This document shows positions 61,301-64,000 of a stretch of DNA of 64,000 nt, piece by piece. Location of the stretch: NCBI GenBank assembly GCA_905221615.1, contig CAJNDT010002868.1:510642-574641 (forward strand), in the 5' to 3' direction. How positions within the stretch are numbered: position 1 is the first letter of the stretch; each line of letters begins with the position of its first letter. The translations under genes were made by a program, and so were the position numbers. The DNA comes from Symbiodinium sp. CCMP2592 (lineage: Eukaryota; Sar; Dinophyceae; Suessiales; Symbiodiniaceae). The notes below the pieces were generated by a model. It worked only from the letters and a program-made list of their open reading frames with translations, did no database searches and was not told the DNA's origin.

Positions 61301-62210
61301 TGATGGTTTCAACCGATGCTCCACGGTTTCAGGGCCAGACGTTTCCCGAGCAGGTGGCAGTCTCCTCACAAGTGACGGTGGACTACATGCAGCCCTCGGT
61401 CCATGAAATACATGGGTTGTCAGAACCTCTCCAACATCTCGGATGCCCTGGACGAGTCCTTCAGCATTTGTCTCAACAGTGGTTTCGAGGACGAGCCGAC
61501 ATCTCCGAAACAAAACCTTCGCCGCCGTTCTGGACTCCAGGCCTGGCTCTTCGTGGATGGCACCCTGCCGTTTTGCATAAACCCATCAAGCGTGCCCCTC
61601 ACAAGCAAAAGAGAACAATGGCAAAACCAATGGCCACAGGAGCAACAAAAACAATGGTCACAGAACCTGTCCGCCGTATCCCAGTTATGGCGACTGCGTG
61701 CACGTAAATGACGCTGGATGAATCCGGCCGCCGACTTTCAAGTCTCTTGCATGGTGCTCCGTCCACCCCAGCCACCTGACACCTGGTTGTGACGACTTTG
61801 TTTCCTGTCATTGCTGCAATTGGCAACCCATGAAACATCAGCATGCATCGAGCACTAGACCATCCTGATCCTCAATCGCAAATCCAACAACCTCTCGGAC
61901 CTGGCACGCGCGGAGGAGTACGACCTGCAGTAGCTTGTTTGCCACCCTGATGAGAAGCATGCAGAGGTCCTTAACCTGAAAGAAAAAGCCCAGATGTTGC
62001 CAGTTAAGGTCGAGCGATGTCGAGGATAATTAAGGATTCTACCAGTGAGGTGAGATCTGGAGTCCTTCAACCAAACGCTAAGTCCGTTGAAACCTTGTTC
62101 TGCACGCCCGCAAAGACTTCCAGTGTGTTTTTCAGGAGGAGTTCCTGCGCATTATGAAGAAGACGACTCCCGGCTCCGGTTCGTGCACTTATTACAAAGC
62201 CAGACGTTGA
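5684..62210 (+). CDS. Centrin (caltractin), nine readable exons spread over 56.5 kb
   Basis: Centrin is a four-EF-hand calcium-binding protein of basal bodies and contractile fibres. Exons: 5684-5736, 5967-6023, 6537-6605, 7008-7051, 7620-7668, 8405-8473, 9107-9133, 59981-60037, 62136-62210. Translated in order they give EF1 ([18 protein letters not shown]), EF2 ([19 protein letters not shown]), EF3 ([17 protein letters not shown]) and EF4 ([20 protein letters not shown]), which matches the centrin family through its length. Donors are GC after exons 1, 2, 3, 5, 6 and 8 and GA after exons 4 and 7; acceptors are always AG|G. This is typical of dinoflagellates. The start codon is missing: the reading frame upstream of 5684 is closed by TGA, so a short 5' exon must exist. 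The C-terminus continues past the usual end for about 14 residues ([15 protein letters not shown], then TGA), so the family's usual last residues are replaced or a further exon exists. Confidence 0.9.
7917..8280. repeat. Compound trinucleotide/hexanucleotide microsatellite in centrin intron 5
   Basis: Successive blocks of CAG, CCGTAG, TAGGAG and then long TAG runs with ACT interruptions. It produces long poly-Thr and poly-Leu open frames on the minus strand, which are artefacts. A weaker GTAG/GGAG-rich patch follows at about 8725-8830 in intron 6. Confidence 0.9.
9134..11050. other. Intronic sequence without recognised exon
   Basis: I recognise no exon here. A short direct repeat (CATAAACTGACATTATG) occurs at about 10107 and 10144. 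Degenerate GGGTTAGGGTT-type words appear around 10440-10640. Confidence 0.5.
11077..11460 (+). CDS. Possible exon(s), unknown product
   Basis: Open in two forward frames. One frame starts at 11100 with an acidic piece ([18 protein letters not shown]); the other ends with a helical piece ([19 protein letters not shown]). Composition is GC-rich and unlike the surrounding repeat-filled DNA, which is why I list it. No family is recognised and splice sites are not fixed. It may be one or two exons of a gene that also uses the pieces at 12.7, 13.7 and 17.4 kb. Confidence 0.25.
   Translation: MRHSAATPCPSFSEHCGTRPTKTILLTSGMRKQKGPALWQMPGKSRSRPGSTTPVQGQGSLAQGASPRNCTHHSFMGWMERHLSDELDLELNAKFQGIRESLQMAAEHMQTHISLRAHGPCKGLGDR
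11446..11890. repeat. Three-copy tandem repeat
   Basis: The motif GGGGATAGGTAGGATAGG followed by CCTTAAGCCCTAATCCCG recurs with starts near 11450, 11576 and 11743. It is followed at 11898-11943 by an (AT)n run. Confidence 0.8.
12700..12760 (+). CDS. Possible short exon, unknown product
   Basis: After the acceptor GATGCAG the frame reads [17 protein letters not shown], and the base composition differs from the AT- and telomere-word-rich flanks. No family is recognised. It could be an exon of the same gene as the Cys-rich piece at 13.7 kb. Confidence 0.2.
12960..13550. repeat. Degenerate telomere-like block
   Basis: Dense CCCTAAA and CCCCAAACCC words, including a near-duplicate of about 190 bp (around 12990-13140 and 13185-13330, each ending near GGTCAAATAGCATTC). 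An AT-rich run follows at 13590-13650. Confidence 0.75.
13732..13900 (+). CDS. Cys/His-rich exon with frame break
   Basis: Following TGCATGCAG the frame reads a Cys-rich zinc-ribbon-like segment ([13 protein letters not shown] then [10 protein letters not shown]) and meets TAG near 13868. Immediately downstream the next frame reads [11 protein letters not shown], which is how such segments usually continue in dinoflagellate proteins that I recall with the pattern CPF-VH-FGGFCCK-CH followed by HG-C. I therefore read this as one domain broken by a small indel, or by an assembly error. No upstream or downstream exon is certain. The function is unknown; metal binding is inferred only from the Cys/His spacing. 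Confidence 0.4.
14345..14945. repeat. Inverted pair of interstitial telomere-like arrays
   Basis: 14348-14690 runs as CCCTAAA/CCCCAAACCC on the plus strand. 14760-14945 runs in the opposite sense (GGGTTTAGGGTT). About 100 bp of unrelated sequence separates the arms. TTTAGGG is the telomere repeat of plants and dinoflagellates. The arrays are degenerate, so they are unlikely to be working telomere ends. Confidence 0.8.
14970..16800. repeat. Satellite of about 15 units, roughly 120-bp period, hairpin core
   Basis: A roughly 58-bp core begins with GGTTCGGGTAYCCCTAGTCC and ends with GGTAGCCCGAGCCCC. Core starts: 14970, 15080, 15199, 15332, 15449, 15571, 15702, 15932, 16062, 16164, 16262, 16381, 16501, 16620, 16741. 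Spacing is mostly 100-133 bp with one double gap. The first ten cores are almost identical; the last five are diverged. Linkers contain variable (AT)n. The core ends are inverted repeats (GGTTCGGG against CCCGAGCC). Confidence 0.9.
17310..17580 (+). CDS. Possible exon, unknown product
   Basis: A GC-rich block inside AT-rich DNA. The forward frames read either [20 protein letters not shown] or, further on, [20 protein letters not shown]. Neither matches a family I know, and the boundaries are not fixed. Listed because composition and codon look suggest coding DNA. Confidence 0.25.
17660..19511. other. Spacer before the acidic-array gene
   Basis: AT microsatellite at about 17740-17780, then unique sequence rich in ATGCATGC-type words. 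I recognise no exon. Confidence 0.45.
19512..24876 (+). CDS. Acidic mini-exon array protein with MBD-like domain
   Basis: Candidate start ATG at 19512 ([14 protein letters not shown]); the end of that exon is unsure. Further exons: 19617-19687, 19971-20030, 20238-20450, then 25 acidic mini-exons (20658-23936), then 24001-24284, 24355-24658 and 24796-24876 (stop TAG). All phases agree: 71 nt plus 60 nt around the 2/1 split, then phase 0 throughout, and 284 + 304 = 588 nt for the penultimate pair. The protein would have a basic N-terminus, about 399 acidic Asp/Glu/Gln-rich residues, a segment resembling a methyl-CpG-binding domain across the junction 24284/24355 (DGWYKEKR then [13 protein letters not shown] then DSRKKLEAQ), a Lys-Ala-Gly tract ([13 protein letters not shown], 24541-24640) and an acidic tail ([15 protein letters not shown]). 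This suggests a chromatin protein with charge blocks; that role is inference. Donors are mostly GA or GC. Confidence 0.65.
19812..19940. repeat. CT microsatellite
   Basis: (CT)n with few interruptions, within an intron of the acidic-array gene just 5' of the acceptor at 19970. A second, shorter CT tract is at 20733-20773. Both may serve as pyrimidine tracts. Confidence 0.8.
20658..23936 (+). CDS. Array of 25 phase-0 acidic mini-exons
   Basis: Exons: 20658-20711, 20816-20863, 20962-21009, 21075-21122, 21176-21223, 21616-21663, 21722-21769, 21825-21872, 21923-21970, 22022-22063, 22193-22234, 22295-22339, 22418-22456, 22523-22558, 22612-22662, 22734-22781, 22879-22923, 22979-23017, 23100-23159, 23242-23289, 23341-23400, 23476-23523, 23622-23669, 23736-23780, 23874-23936. 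Each length is a multiple of three (36-63 nt, most often 48), each begins with G after AG and each ends in AG before GC, GA or GT. Sixteen-residue versions read like [16 protein letters not shown]. Any exon can be skipped or duplicated without a frameshift. A degenerate partial copy at 22108-22143 lacks its 5' half. The array is visible directly; transcription and splicing need RNA. Confidence 0.75.
24846..25120. repeat. Tandem duplication of the 3' end of the acidic-array gene
   Basis: 24846-24960 (GAAGCGCTTGAGAGTGAAGAG and following 3' flank) is repeated in diverged form at about 25007-25120. In the second copy the stop TGCTAG has become TGCAAG. A third short echo (ATGCAAAGGATGCGAG) is at about 25160. 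Confidence 0.7.
25437..26216 (+). CDS. Methyltransferase-like gene fragment (lineage-specific family), 3' part lost
   Basis: Readable exons are about 25452-25551 ([19 protein letters not shown]), 25689 to about 25829 ([18 protein letters not shown], then [18 protein letters not shown]) and 26049 to about 26216 ([20 protein letters not shown], then [13 protein letters not shown]). The glycine loop [10 protein letters not shown] resembles the SAM-binding loop of DNA/RNA methyltransferases. The later phrases, a GN/Q-G block and a W-VEQP-SS block, are the order I recall for a large dinoflagellate protein family. The PPCSSW motif normally found between them is not visible in this copy, and the downstream exons would have to follow exactly where the GCTA-rich element starts (about 26245). 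The gene therefore looks truncated by that insertion. Family membership is from memory and activity is unproven. Confidence 0.5.
26430..27407 (+). CDS. Ala/Lys-rich coiled-coil protein of the GCTA element
   Basis: ATG at 26430 ([17 protein letters not shown]), stop TAG at 27405-27407, 325 residues, no introns. The N-terminal third is a folded-looking region (residues about 35-120: [30 protein letters not shown]). Residues about 140-235 are a long Ala/Lys/Glu heptad-like helix ([30 protein letters not shown]). The C-terminus is basic and Gly/Pro-rich ([20 protein letters not shown]), as in nucleic-acid-binding Gag-like proteins. No enzyme motif. Almost every TpA in the ORF sits inside GCTA. 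A Gag-like role is inference. An in-frame GTG 15 nt upstream is a less likely start. Confidence 0.55.
   Translation: MGGKGKDAQATQPKGKGPADGTGPATAEAPATGDYLPDTLRNLRKALRFRPADCAEGLPRYLEKPLLQEFIAMSQEAIETLDKEPPPRKWLGAGLRQQSPANMMERRVLSATSWADLSQEDIDNLDAAMSASLTQKFAATEAAAAAAKSQLDQLAAANAAATAAKAKARKEAEAMAAKIAAKKKAEHDQRVAAAALAEKKREAAERLAKEEEAAELEFQRAVAASKASLQAAEESASRDPTATGSTDPVPAATGAASTLDPTPAEAAARRFMDAGPTAATASFPRATSPSRGRARSPGRGKGKDAKGKGQPDGKGPPPANISIFE
27408..27885 (+). CDS. Second ORF of the GCTA element, Cys-rich C-terminus, interrupted by a transposon
   Basis: This frame is +1 relative to the first ORF and is already open from 27247, so it overlaps the end of ORF1. A ribosomal frameshift is possible but not shown. 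Readable protein begins about 27411 ([19 protein letters not shown]) and ends with a zinc-finger-like cluster ([16 protein letters not shown], then [10 protein letters not shown]). The stop TAA at 27883-27885 lies inside the left terminal repeat of the inserted transposon. Removing the insert and one CAA duplicate continues the frame for 13 more codons ([12 protein letters not shown]) to TAA, so the present stop comes from the insertion. No named family. Confidence 0.5.
27879..28738. mobile_element. 860-bp non-autonomous inverted-repeat transposon
   Basis: Perfect 29-bp terminal inverted repeats lie at 27879-27907 (starting CCCCTAACACTATC) and 28710-28738. Flanking CAA on both sides fits a 3-bp target duplication. 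Just inside each end lies a roughly 135-bp AT-rich block, itself palindromic, present twice (about 27917-28050 and 28557-28690) with AATAAGATATATATCTTATT-like hairpins. The centre (28139-28510) is built from some 20 copies, in both orientations, of AACTTCGAGT/AAACTTCGGGT. No ORF. It lacks GCTA except once and clearly interrupts the GCTA element. Confidence 0.85.
29178..29544 (+). CDS. Domain of a dinoflagellate retroelement-associated family, frame-broken
   Basis: The ATG at 29178 reads [20 protein letters not shown], and the natural continuation [20 protein letters not shown] lies in another frame from about 29245, so a small indel near 29236-29245 breaks it. The second frame continues through [19 protein letters not shown] and [20 protein letters not shown] to a stop at 29542-29544. 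I recall similar N-terminal domains (LAKKL..EL...V ... AWNTA) at the start of many dinoflagellate retroelement-type proteins. Possibly an RNA- or DNA-binding module; the function is not known. Confidence 0.45.
29775..30326 (+). CDS. Retroelement-associated protein fragment ([10 protein letters not shown] family), truncated
   Basis: Two overlapping frames share this stretch. 29775-30059 reads [19 protein letters not shown], and the frame open from 30014 reads [38 protein letters not shown] and then [15 protein letters not shown]. The block GV-D-LPRTP-VFE-K-KW is one I associate with the region just before reverse transcriptase in abundant dinoflagellate elements. The similarity stops at about 30310-30326, where GCTA also stops, so this is the 3' edge of the truncated element. 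A frame change near 30020-30050 is needed to join both halves. Confidence 0.5.
30327..31814. other. Spacer with GGCTC-type words, no gene
   Basis: 30327-30625 has iterated GAGCC words (complement GGCTC), including TTGAGCCAAAA at 30453-30463 and CTTGAGCCAA at 30610-30619. The rest is degenerate GGGTTTAGG/CCCTAAACC text. I recognise no exon. Confidence 0.5.
31815..37441 (-). CDS. Transposase-like high-copy dinoflagellate gene, family A, multi-exon
   Basis: Exons in order of transcription: about 37441-36720 (Gln/Ala/Gly-rich [10 protein letters not shown] repeats, then [13 protein letters not shown]), 36481-35575 (with a frame break), about 34635-34460, about 34313-34045 ([31 protein letters not shown]), about 33830-33480 ([22 protein letters not shown]), about 33373-33075 ([29 protein letters not shown]), 32969-32472 ([35 protein letters not shown]) and 32375-31815 ([40 protein letters not shown]; stop TGA). 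Donors include GC at 32471 and 33074. The protein phrases match, from memory, a family present in very many copies in Symbiodiniaceae. The order DGVQY / DW.. / CPxC / D-LLH / PKxH..H suggests a DDE-type transposase, but catalytic residues are not proven. The 40.7-41.4 kb exon may be its 5' end. Confidence 0.6.
35561..36481 (-). CDS. Exon of family A gene with frameshift
   Basis: The upstream frame reads [17 protein letters not shown] and [11 protein letters not shown] (36485 to about 36390). The continuation [20 protein letters not shown], then [19 protein letters not shown] and [19 protein letters not shown] lies in the neighbouring frame from about 36395 down to 35575. There is no room for an intron, so a 1- or 2-nt indel has broken the exon, either through decay or a base-calling error. 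The C-terminal part is Lys-rich ([16 protein letters not shown]). Confidence 0.5.
   Translation of the reverse strand: MVGCHDLFLGGDVDFIEQRAAVDQHGHSGTRETVPNSLAEKVNVCQALRAYAHAMQKPLNQVSEKDVAETTLGIKGYAELYKTMSPEAQANFPRKDGSNNAAFTKTGKDAVEAGRANKRTKQAAEEADGNGSPGPDGSDTSNPKSKTKKDQTGPKKEKEVKEFLAMEQSSDVAIGRVMHEKAKNPDGWTWASDLLASYKNFRTEVLKLYCDNPDFQSLKVAALSPKESAKIKKEHGDGYVGKLVEFVTVLGPPITKMAEAAFQIEQMASAKLSAADALKSASKPKAKAKGKGIKRTASTRSLPSVV
37455..37880. repeat. GGGGGCTCATC short repeats
   Basis: About nine copies of an 11-12-bp unit containing GGCTCATCGGGG between 37660 and 37800, decaying outward. No exon seen. Confidence 0.7.
37884..39370. repeat. GATCC-rich island with 21-bp tandem core
   Basis: Starts with tandem copies of GATTTAGATCCAATTTAGCT (37884-38020) and continues as dispersed AGATCC/GGATCC words, about 27 GATCC in roughly 1.5 kb. 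Non-coding and AT-rich. The minus-strand frames at 38061-38560 are artefacts of AT repeats. Confidence 0.75.
39371..40703. other. Spacer, no secure gene
   Basis: A GC-richer patch at 40156-40410 is open in two forward frames ([19 protein letters not shown] in one), but no family or splice sites are clear. Telomere-like GGGTTTAGGGTTT words lie at 40084-40150 and 40580-40640. Confidence 0.4.
40704..41400 (-). CDS. Exon next to the assembly gap, unknown product
   Basis: The minus-strand frame runs out of the N gap: [76 protein letters not shown], then a hydrophobic end ([19 protein letters not shown]) that probably reads into an intron. I recall similar N-terminal parts (..DGT-W.., RLQVVV, a -K-L---R--L- helix) in the same protein type as family A. 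It may therefore be the first large exon of the minus-strand gene at 31.8-37.4 kb. The 5' end is lost in the gap. Confidence 0.4.
41401..41500. other. Assembly gap of 100 N
   Basis: Exactly 100 N, a conventional placeholder for a gap of unknown size. It lies within the giant centrin intron. Confidence 0.99.
41630..41800 (+). CDS. C-terminal exon of an otherwise unseen gene
   Basis: Acceptor CCCAG|GCTGTG. 57 codons to TAG (41798-41800): [20 protein letters not shown], then [19 protein letters not shown], ending [10 protein letters not shown]. Basic and Ser/Ala-rich. Upstream exons are probably in the gap or unrecognised. It may belong to the same type of gene as the KPKPKD repeat exon, but that exon has its own stop. 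Confidence 0.4.
   Translation, partial: AVKPSRTSSSSRLSVASTAAASEEAVQQMLGKKRECEKGKESEVGKRPRQARVVVL
42100..42699. other. AT-rich spacer
   Basis: Long (AT)n runs at 42110-42190 and 42620-42662, with CCCTAAACCC-type words at 42560-42605. No exon. Confidence 0.6.
42700..43821 (+). CDS. Lys/Pro/Glu repeat exon (KPKPKDTEK), 373 residues
   Basis: Acceptor AAG|GAGGTTCGG at 42699/42700 and stop TAA at 43819-43821, 1122 nt in one frame. After [18 protein letters not shown] come some 45 units of KPKPKD(T/S/E)EK, either 9 residues or a 7-8-residue short form (KPKPKDEK). The exon ends in a non-repeat basic tail ([20 protein letters not shown], then [11 protein letters not shown]). No in-frame ATG is inside or just before it, so it is a terminal exon. 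The repeat also leaves a second plus frame (Ser/Arg) and two minus frames open; those are shadows. The charge pattern suggests an extended linker or DNA-binding tail, as in histone-H1-like proteins, but this is only inference. Upstream exons were not found. Confidence 0.6.
   Translation, partial: EVRPQKTEEPKPKKDEPKPKDTEKPKPKDSEKPKPKETEKPKPKDTEKPKPKDSEKPEPKDEKPRPKDEKPKPKDTEKSKPKDEKPQPKDSEKPKPKDEKPKPKDTEKPKPKDTEKPKPKETEKPKPKDSEKPKPKDSEKPKPKDTEKPKPKDSEKPEPKDSEKPKPKDTEKSKPKDTEKPKPQDSEKPKPKDEKPKPKDTEKPKPKETEKPKPKDEKPKPKDEKPKPKDTEKSKSKDEKPQPKDSEKPKPKDEKPKPNDTEKPKPKETDKPKPKDDKPKPKDTEKPKPKETEDPKPKIEKPKPKVTEKLKPKDTEEPKPKNEKPKPKDTEKPKAKDTEEPKTKRKADPAPIERRVRQKSSPRKARGCIRLRL
43822..44413. other. AT-rich spacer, nothing recognised
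   Basis: No exon or repeat of note beyond AT-rich sequence. Confidence 0.5.
44414..45240. repeat. Satellite, about 126-bp period
   Basis: GCTGTCTGGGTCC starts at 44414 (diverged), 44691, 44824, 44950 and 45076 (diverged), with a last echo near 45235. Units contain TGTATACTTTCTCAGGAAG and CATCCCGAACATGTGTAGATC. An AT run splits the first two copies. Confidence 0.85.
45241..46444. other. Spacer with telomere-like words
   Basis: 46090-46385 has a duplicated block (GGGTTTAGGGTGCAGTG then CGATCTTATCAGACCGGTCAT at about 46205 and 46374) made of TTTAGGG-like text. No exon. Confidence 0.6.
46445..49514 (+). CDS. Nine-exon gene of a lineage-specific family, unknown function
   Basis: Exons with agreeing phases: 46445-46499, 47133 to about 47259, 47307-47416, 47974 to about 48065, 48311-48383, 48491-48582, 48777-48911, 49026-49078, 49232-49514 (stop TAA). 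Pieces: [169 protein letters not shown] and a helical C-terminus. Several donors are GT here. I recall similar proteins (DP-ERKR, W/A-KFQLC-D-ERF-LLK-F, helical LEPYS--L end) in many copies in dinoflagellates, but no function is known. The start lies upstream of 46445 and is not identified. The family resemblance is from memory. Confidence 0.55.
49515..51300. other. Spacer, no recognised gene
   Basis: AT and GT microsatellites at 50068-50112 and a CT run at 50311-50330. The only long frames are artefacts of these. Confidence 0.55.
51301..57346 (+). CDS. Transposase-like high-copy dinoflagellate gene, family B, multi-exon
   Basis: Candidate exons: 51301-51340 ([13 protein letters not shown]), 51988-52050 ([20 protein letters not shown], exactly 21 codons with GT donor), about 52180-52322, 52850-52920 ([20 protein letters not shown]), 54012 to about 54070 ([14 protein letters not shown]), about 54850-55012 ([19 protein letters not shown]), about 55276-55405 ([31 protein letters not shown]), about 55718-55853 ([19 protein letters not shown]), 56039-56152, about 56702-56770 and 56885-57346 (stop TGA). 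The last exon includes RPKGHQLDH and [20 protein letters not shown]. The motif order E/D-HGD / W-KGD / CxxC / W-D-LH-D / PKGHQ-DH resembles family A on the minus strand and suggests a DDE-type transposase-like fold. From memory this is another high-copy dinoflagellate family. The first exon and some junctions are uncertain. Confidence 0.6.
57421..57660. repeat. Tandem repeat just 3' of family B gene
   Basis: Four copies of a roughly 65-80-bp unit with CATCCTGGAGTG, GGGCCCTTACAA and GGCAACACAAGGCCTCG; copy starts near 57420, 57487, 57550 and 57638. Confidence 0.8.
57850..58140. repeat. About 105-bp tandem repeat, 2.5 copies
   Basis: CTTCAGACCCAGAAACGAAC through TTCTTGTGTAGGAGGGA occurs at about 57850 and 57953 and partly at 58108. 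Confidence 0.85.
58187..58684. repeat. Three-copy tandem repeat, 164-171 bp
   Basis: Units begin CAACGCCTGAGTCCTCACAC at 58187, 58358 and 58522 and end TTCTAATAGGATCCTAGC. Copies are nearly identical, so the duplication is recent. Confidence 0.9.
58685..59980. other. AT-rich end of the giant intron, no gene
   Basis: Low-complexity TAGTATAG-type sequence with (AT)n and ACACAC patches. No exon before the centrin acceptor at 59980. Confidence 0.6.
59981..60037 (+). CDS. Centrin exon 8 (EF-hand 4)
   Basis: 19 codons from [19 protein letters not shown], preceded by TTCGAAG and followed by donor GC. It holds the EF4 calcium loop [12 protein letters not shown], completed by the next exon. It follows directly in protein order on the exon at 9107-9133. 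Confidence 0.9.
60038..62135. other. Centrin intron 8 with decayed coding fragments
   Basis: Contains a diverged direct repeat of about 45 bp (CGCCGACTTTCAAG) at about 60665-60712 and 61706-61755. At 61858-62029 a readable peptide ([20 protein letters not shown]) meets one TAG, then continues in the same frame ([17 protein letters not shown]). That looks like an old coding remnant. The 109-residue frame 60726-61055 has no family match. Confidence 0.5.
62136..62210 (+). CDS. Centrin last exon
   Basis: Acceptor TTTTTCAG|GAGGAGTTCCTG. Encodes [17 protein letters not shown] and TYYKARR, then TGA at 62208-62210. [10 protein letters not shown] is the conserved centrin end; the following tail is unusual for the family. 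Confidence 0.85.
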   Translation, partial: EEFLRIMKKTTPGSGSCTYYKARR

Positions 62211-64000
62211 TAGCGTTCGGGTCTTTTTAAGACTCAGGGCTCTATATGATCCATTTCGGATGAAGTGGCTACGGTTTTAATTGGACGGGTTTCATGTCCA
62301 GCACTTGAGATGTATGGGGCTTTCTGCCTGTAAGGTGTAATTAATGCCGTTGTTCAAGGTTTCCCGCGTAATGGTTCAATGCTTTCTGCTTATAATCTGG
62401 TGTCAAAGGGACCGGAGTTTCGCTGGAAAAGTGCGAGAGTGCTCCTGACGATGATCGAAGCGTGGATGGAGGCGATGTTGATGATAATGGTGCTATGTGC
62501 GGATGGTTGTGTTTTCGTTGATGGTGACGATGAAGATAGTGGTAATGTTGCCATCAACCGAAATCGTTTCGTGAAGTCCACCGTCAAAACTCTCGAAAGT
62601 GCATCACCTTCTGGACATGCAAGAGCTCAGAGCTGCGGGCACCTAAGCGCTATACCGTTACTCTCAAGCAGCTCTTGTTGTCCAACAGAACTTTATTCTT
62701 GCGCAACAATACAGGTGTCTGTAGGTGGAGGTGAGCCCCAGGACGGTGAGCAGTGCCGTAAACGTCCTTTGGGCCACTGCCCCCAAATTCCGGGCCCTAC
62801 ACAGCCCTTTCAATGAAGCTTTCGGCTGAGGAACCTCTTCTGAGAATGCAATCTGTGCTGGCCCAATGGGGTTCGGCTGGGCATCCTGCCAGTTGGTGGC
62901 CTCTTTAGGGCTCCTACGGTTAAGGATGCTTAGGATTTAGAATGTTGGGATTCGGGCTCCTGATTTGTGAATTAGAGAGTAGAAGGGCGAGGACATTGAC
63001 ACAGTTTTGGTGAAGATCGGAAAAGGGTTTCGAAGACGAATCTGGGGTTTGGGATTCTAAAGAAGTTGTCGGACTGGTCCGGACTGGTCACAATGGTGTT
63101 GGAAGTTGTTTTGTTGGTTGGTTGTTGTTTGGGAGCTTGCGATCCGATTGCAGAGCACGTCGTCTTTTCTGGTTGAGGATACTCGGTAAGAACAGACTTG
63201 TTGGGTTTAGAGTATTTTGGTGCGTCGGGCTTCGGGTGCATCTATTCGGCTTTTGGGCTTAGTGTTCGAAGTTGGTGGCATTTGGGGTGTGGGGCATTTT
63301 GGCCCCTGTCCGTTCGAGCAGGCTTGGGACCTAGCGGTATAAGGTTTCGGATTGAAGCCGGTAATTTCCGTCTCCCTGAACCCTGAGACTCAACCCAGTC
63401 TAAGACCCACAGCAGGATCGGCTGGAGGATGAAAGTCTAAGGCGGCGCGAGACAACGCCTTGCGCCTGCTTCCTTTCCGTCAGGCTCCCTTCGTTCAGAC
63501 CACCTACTATCCAAACACGCTAAGCACCTAGAGACCTAGACCCGGAACTCCGAAAATGTTCGAATCCCCGACGCTAAAGCCTTCAAACGCTACATTAGCT
63601 GACCCCTAGTCGTAATTTATATTGAGTACTTAGATGCTAGAATCATGACCAGAAGTACACCCGACTCTTGAAAGTTCCGGTGTCAAACAAAATGCGGTCC
63701 TGTATTATAATATGCTGTTAGTTCTGAATAATATAAACTGACCTTGACCCAACCAATATTCGGATGGTCGTGGAGGGAGCCTGCGCATGCTACATTAAGA
63801 GGCTGGCGGTCAGCAGCCGTGGCAGAGGCCAACCAAGCCCTGACCCTTTCTAGTGGATGACCCTTAGGCCCTAAGGCTGTTCAAAAAAATCAGCTTCCGA
63901 GGTGTTCCAACCCCTGGCTAAGGAAAATTATGCCCAGCCTGTTGCACACCCAGGGTGTGGCGGAGAGTTACAATAGACGGTCCAGGTCCAGGTGGCCTCA
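62211..64000. other. Right flank, no recognised gene
   Basis: Frames such as 62379-62816 show no family features or clear splice structure. I recognise nothing else to the window end. Confidence 0.5.

Overview
This window looks like nuclear DNA of a dinoflagellate, probably related to Symbiodiniaceae. The reasons are: coding exons are small and far apart; many introns start with GC or GA instead of GT; almost every junction reads AG|G on both sides; degenerate TTTAGGG telomere-like words are scattered through introns; and several coding blocks belong to high-copy protein families that I know only from dinoflagellate genomes. All assignments are by eye, and no search was run. Most long open frames here are shadows or low-complexity artefacts, while the real exons are usually 27-300 nt and often lack their own ATG.

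Layout. 0.5-2.6 kb (+): five exons of a SAM-dependent methyltransferase-like gene. 5.7-62.2 kb (+): a centrin gene. Seven exons lie between 5684 and 9133 and the last two lie at 59981-60037 and 62136-62210, so the protein is interrupted by one intron of about 50.8 kb (9134-59980, including a 100-N gap).

Inside that intron, in order: scattered possible exons with a Cys-rich piece (11.1-17.6 kb); telomere-like arrays and a roughly 120-bp satellite (13-16.8 kb); a gene with 25 tandem, phase-0, 36-63-nt acidic mini-exons followed by an MBD-like domain (19.5-24.9 kb); a broken methyltransferase-like gene (25.4-26.2 kb); a roughly 4-kb retroelement-like segment saturated with the word GCTA and split by an 860-bp inverted-repeat transposon (26.2-30.3 kb); a minus-strand transposase-like high-copy gene (31.8-37.4 kb, possibly starting beyond the gap at 41.5 kb); a GATCC-rich island (37.9-39.4 kb); two basic C-terminal exons, one a long KPKPKD repeat (41.6-43.8 kb); another satellite (44.4-45.2 kb); a nine-exon gene of a lineage-specific family (46.4-49.5 kb); and a plus-strand transposase-like high-copy gene (about 51.3-57.35 kb).

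Apart from the minus-strand element, every gene I can read points the same way, as expected for unidirectional dinoflagellate gene arrays. The centrin transcript would therefore have to splice out several same-strand genes and mobile elements, unless the scaffold is misjoined.
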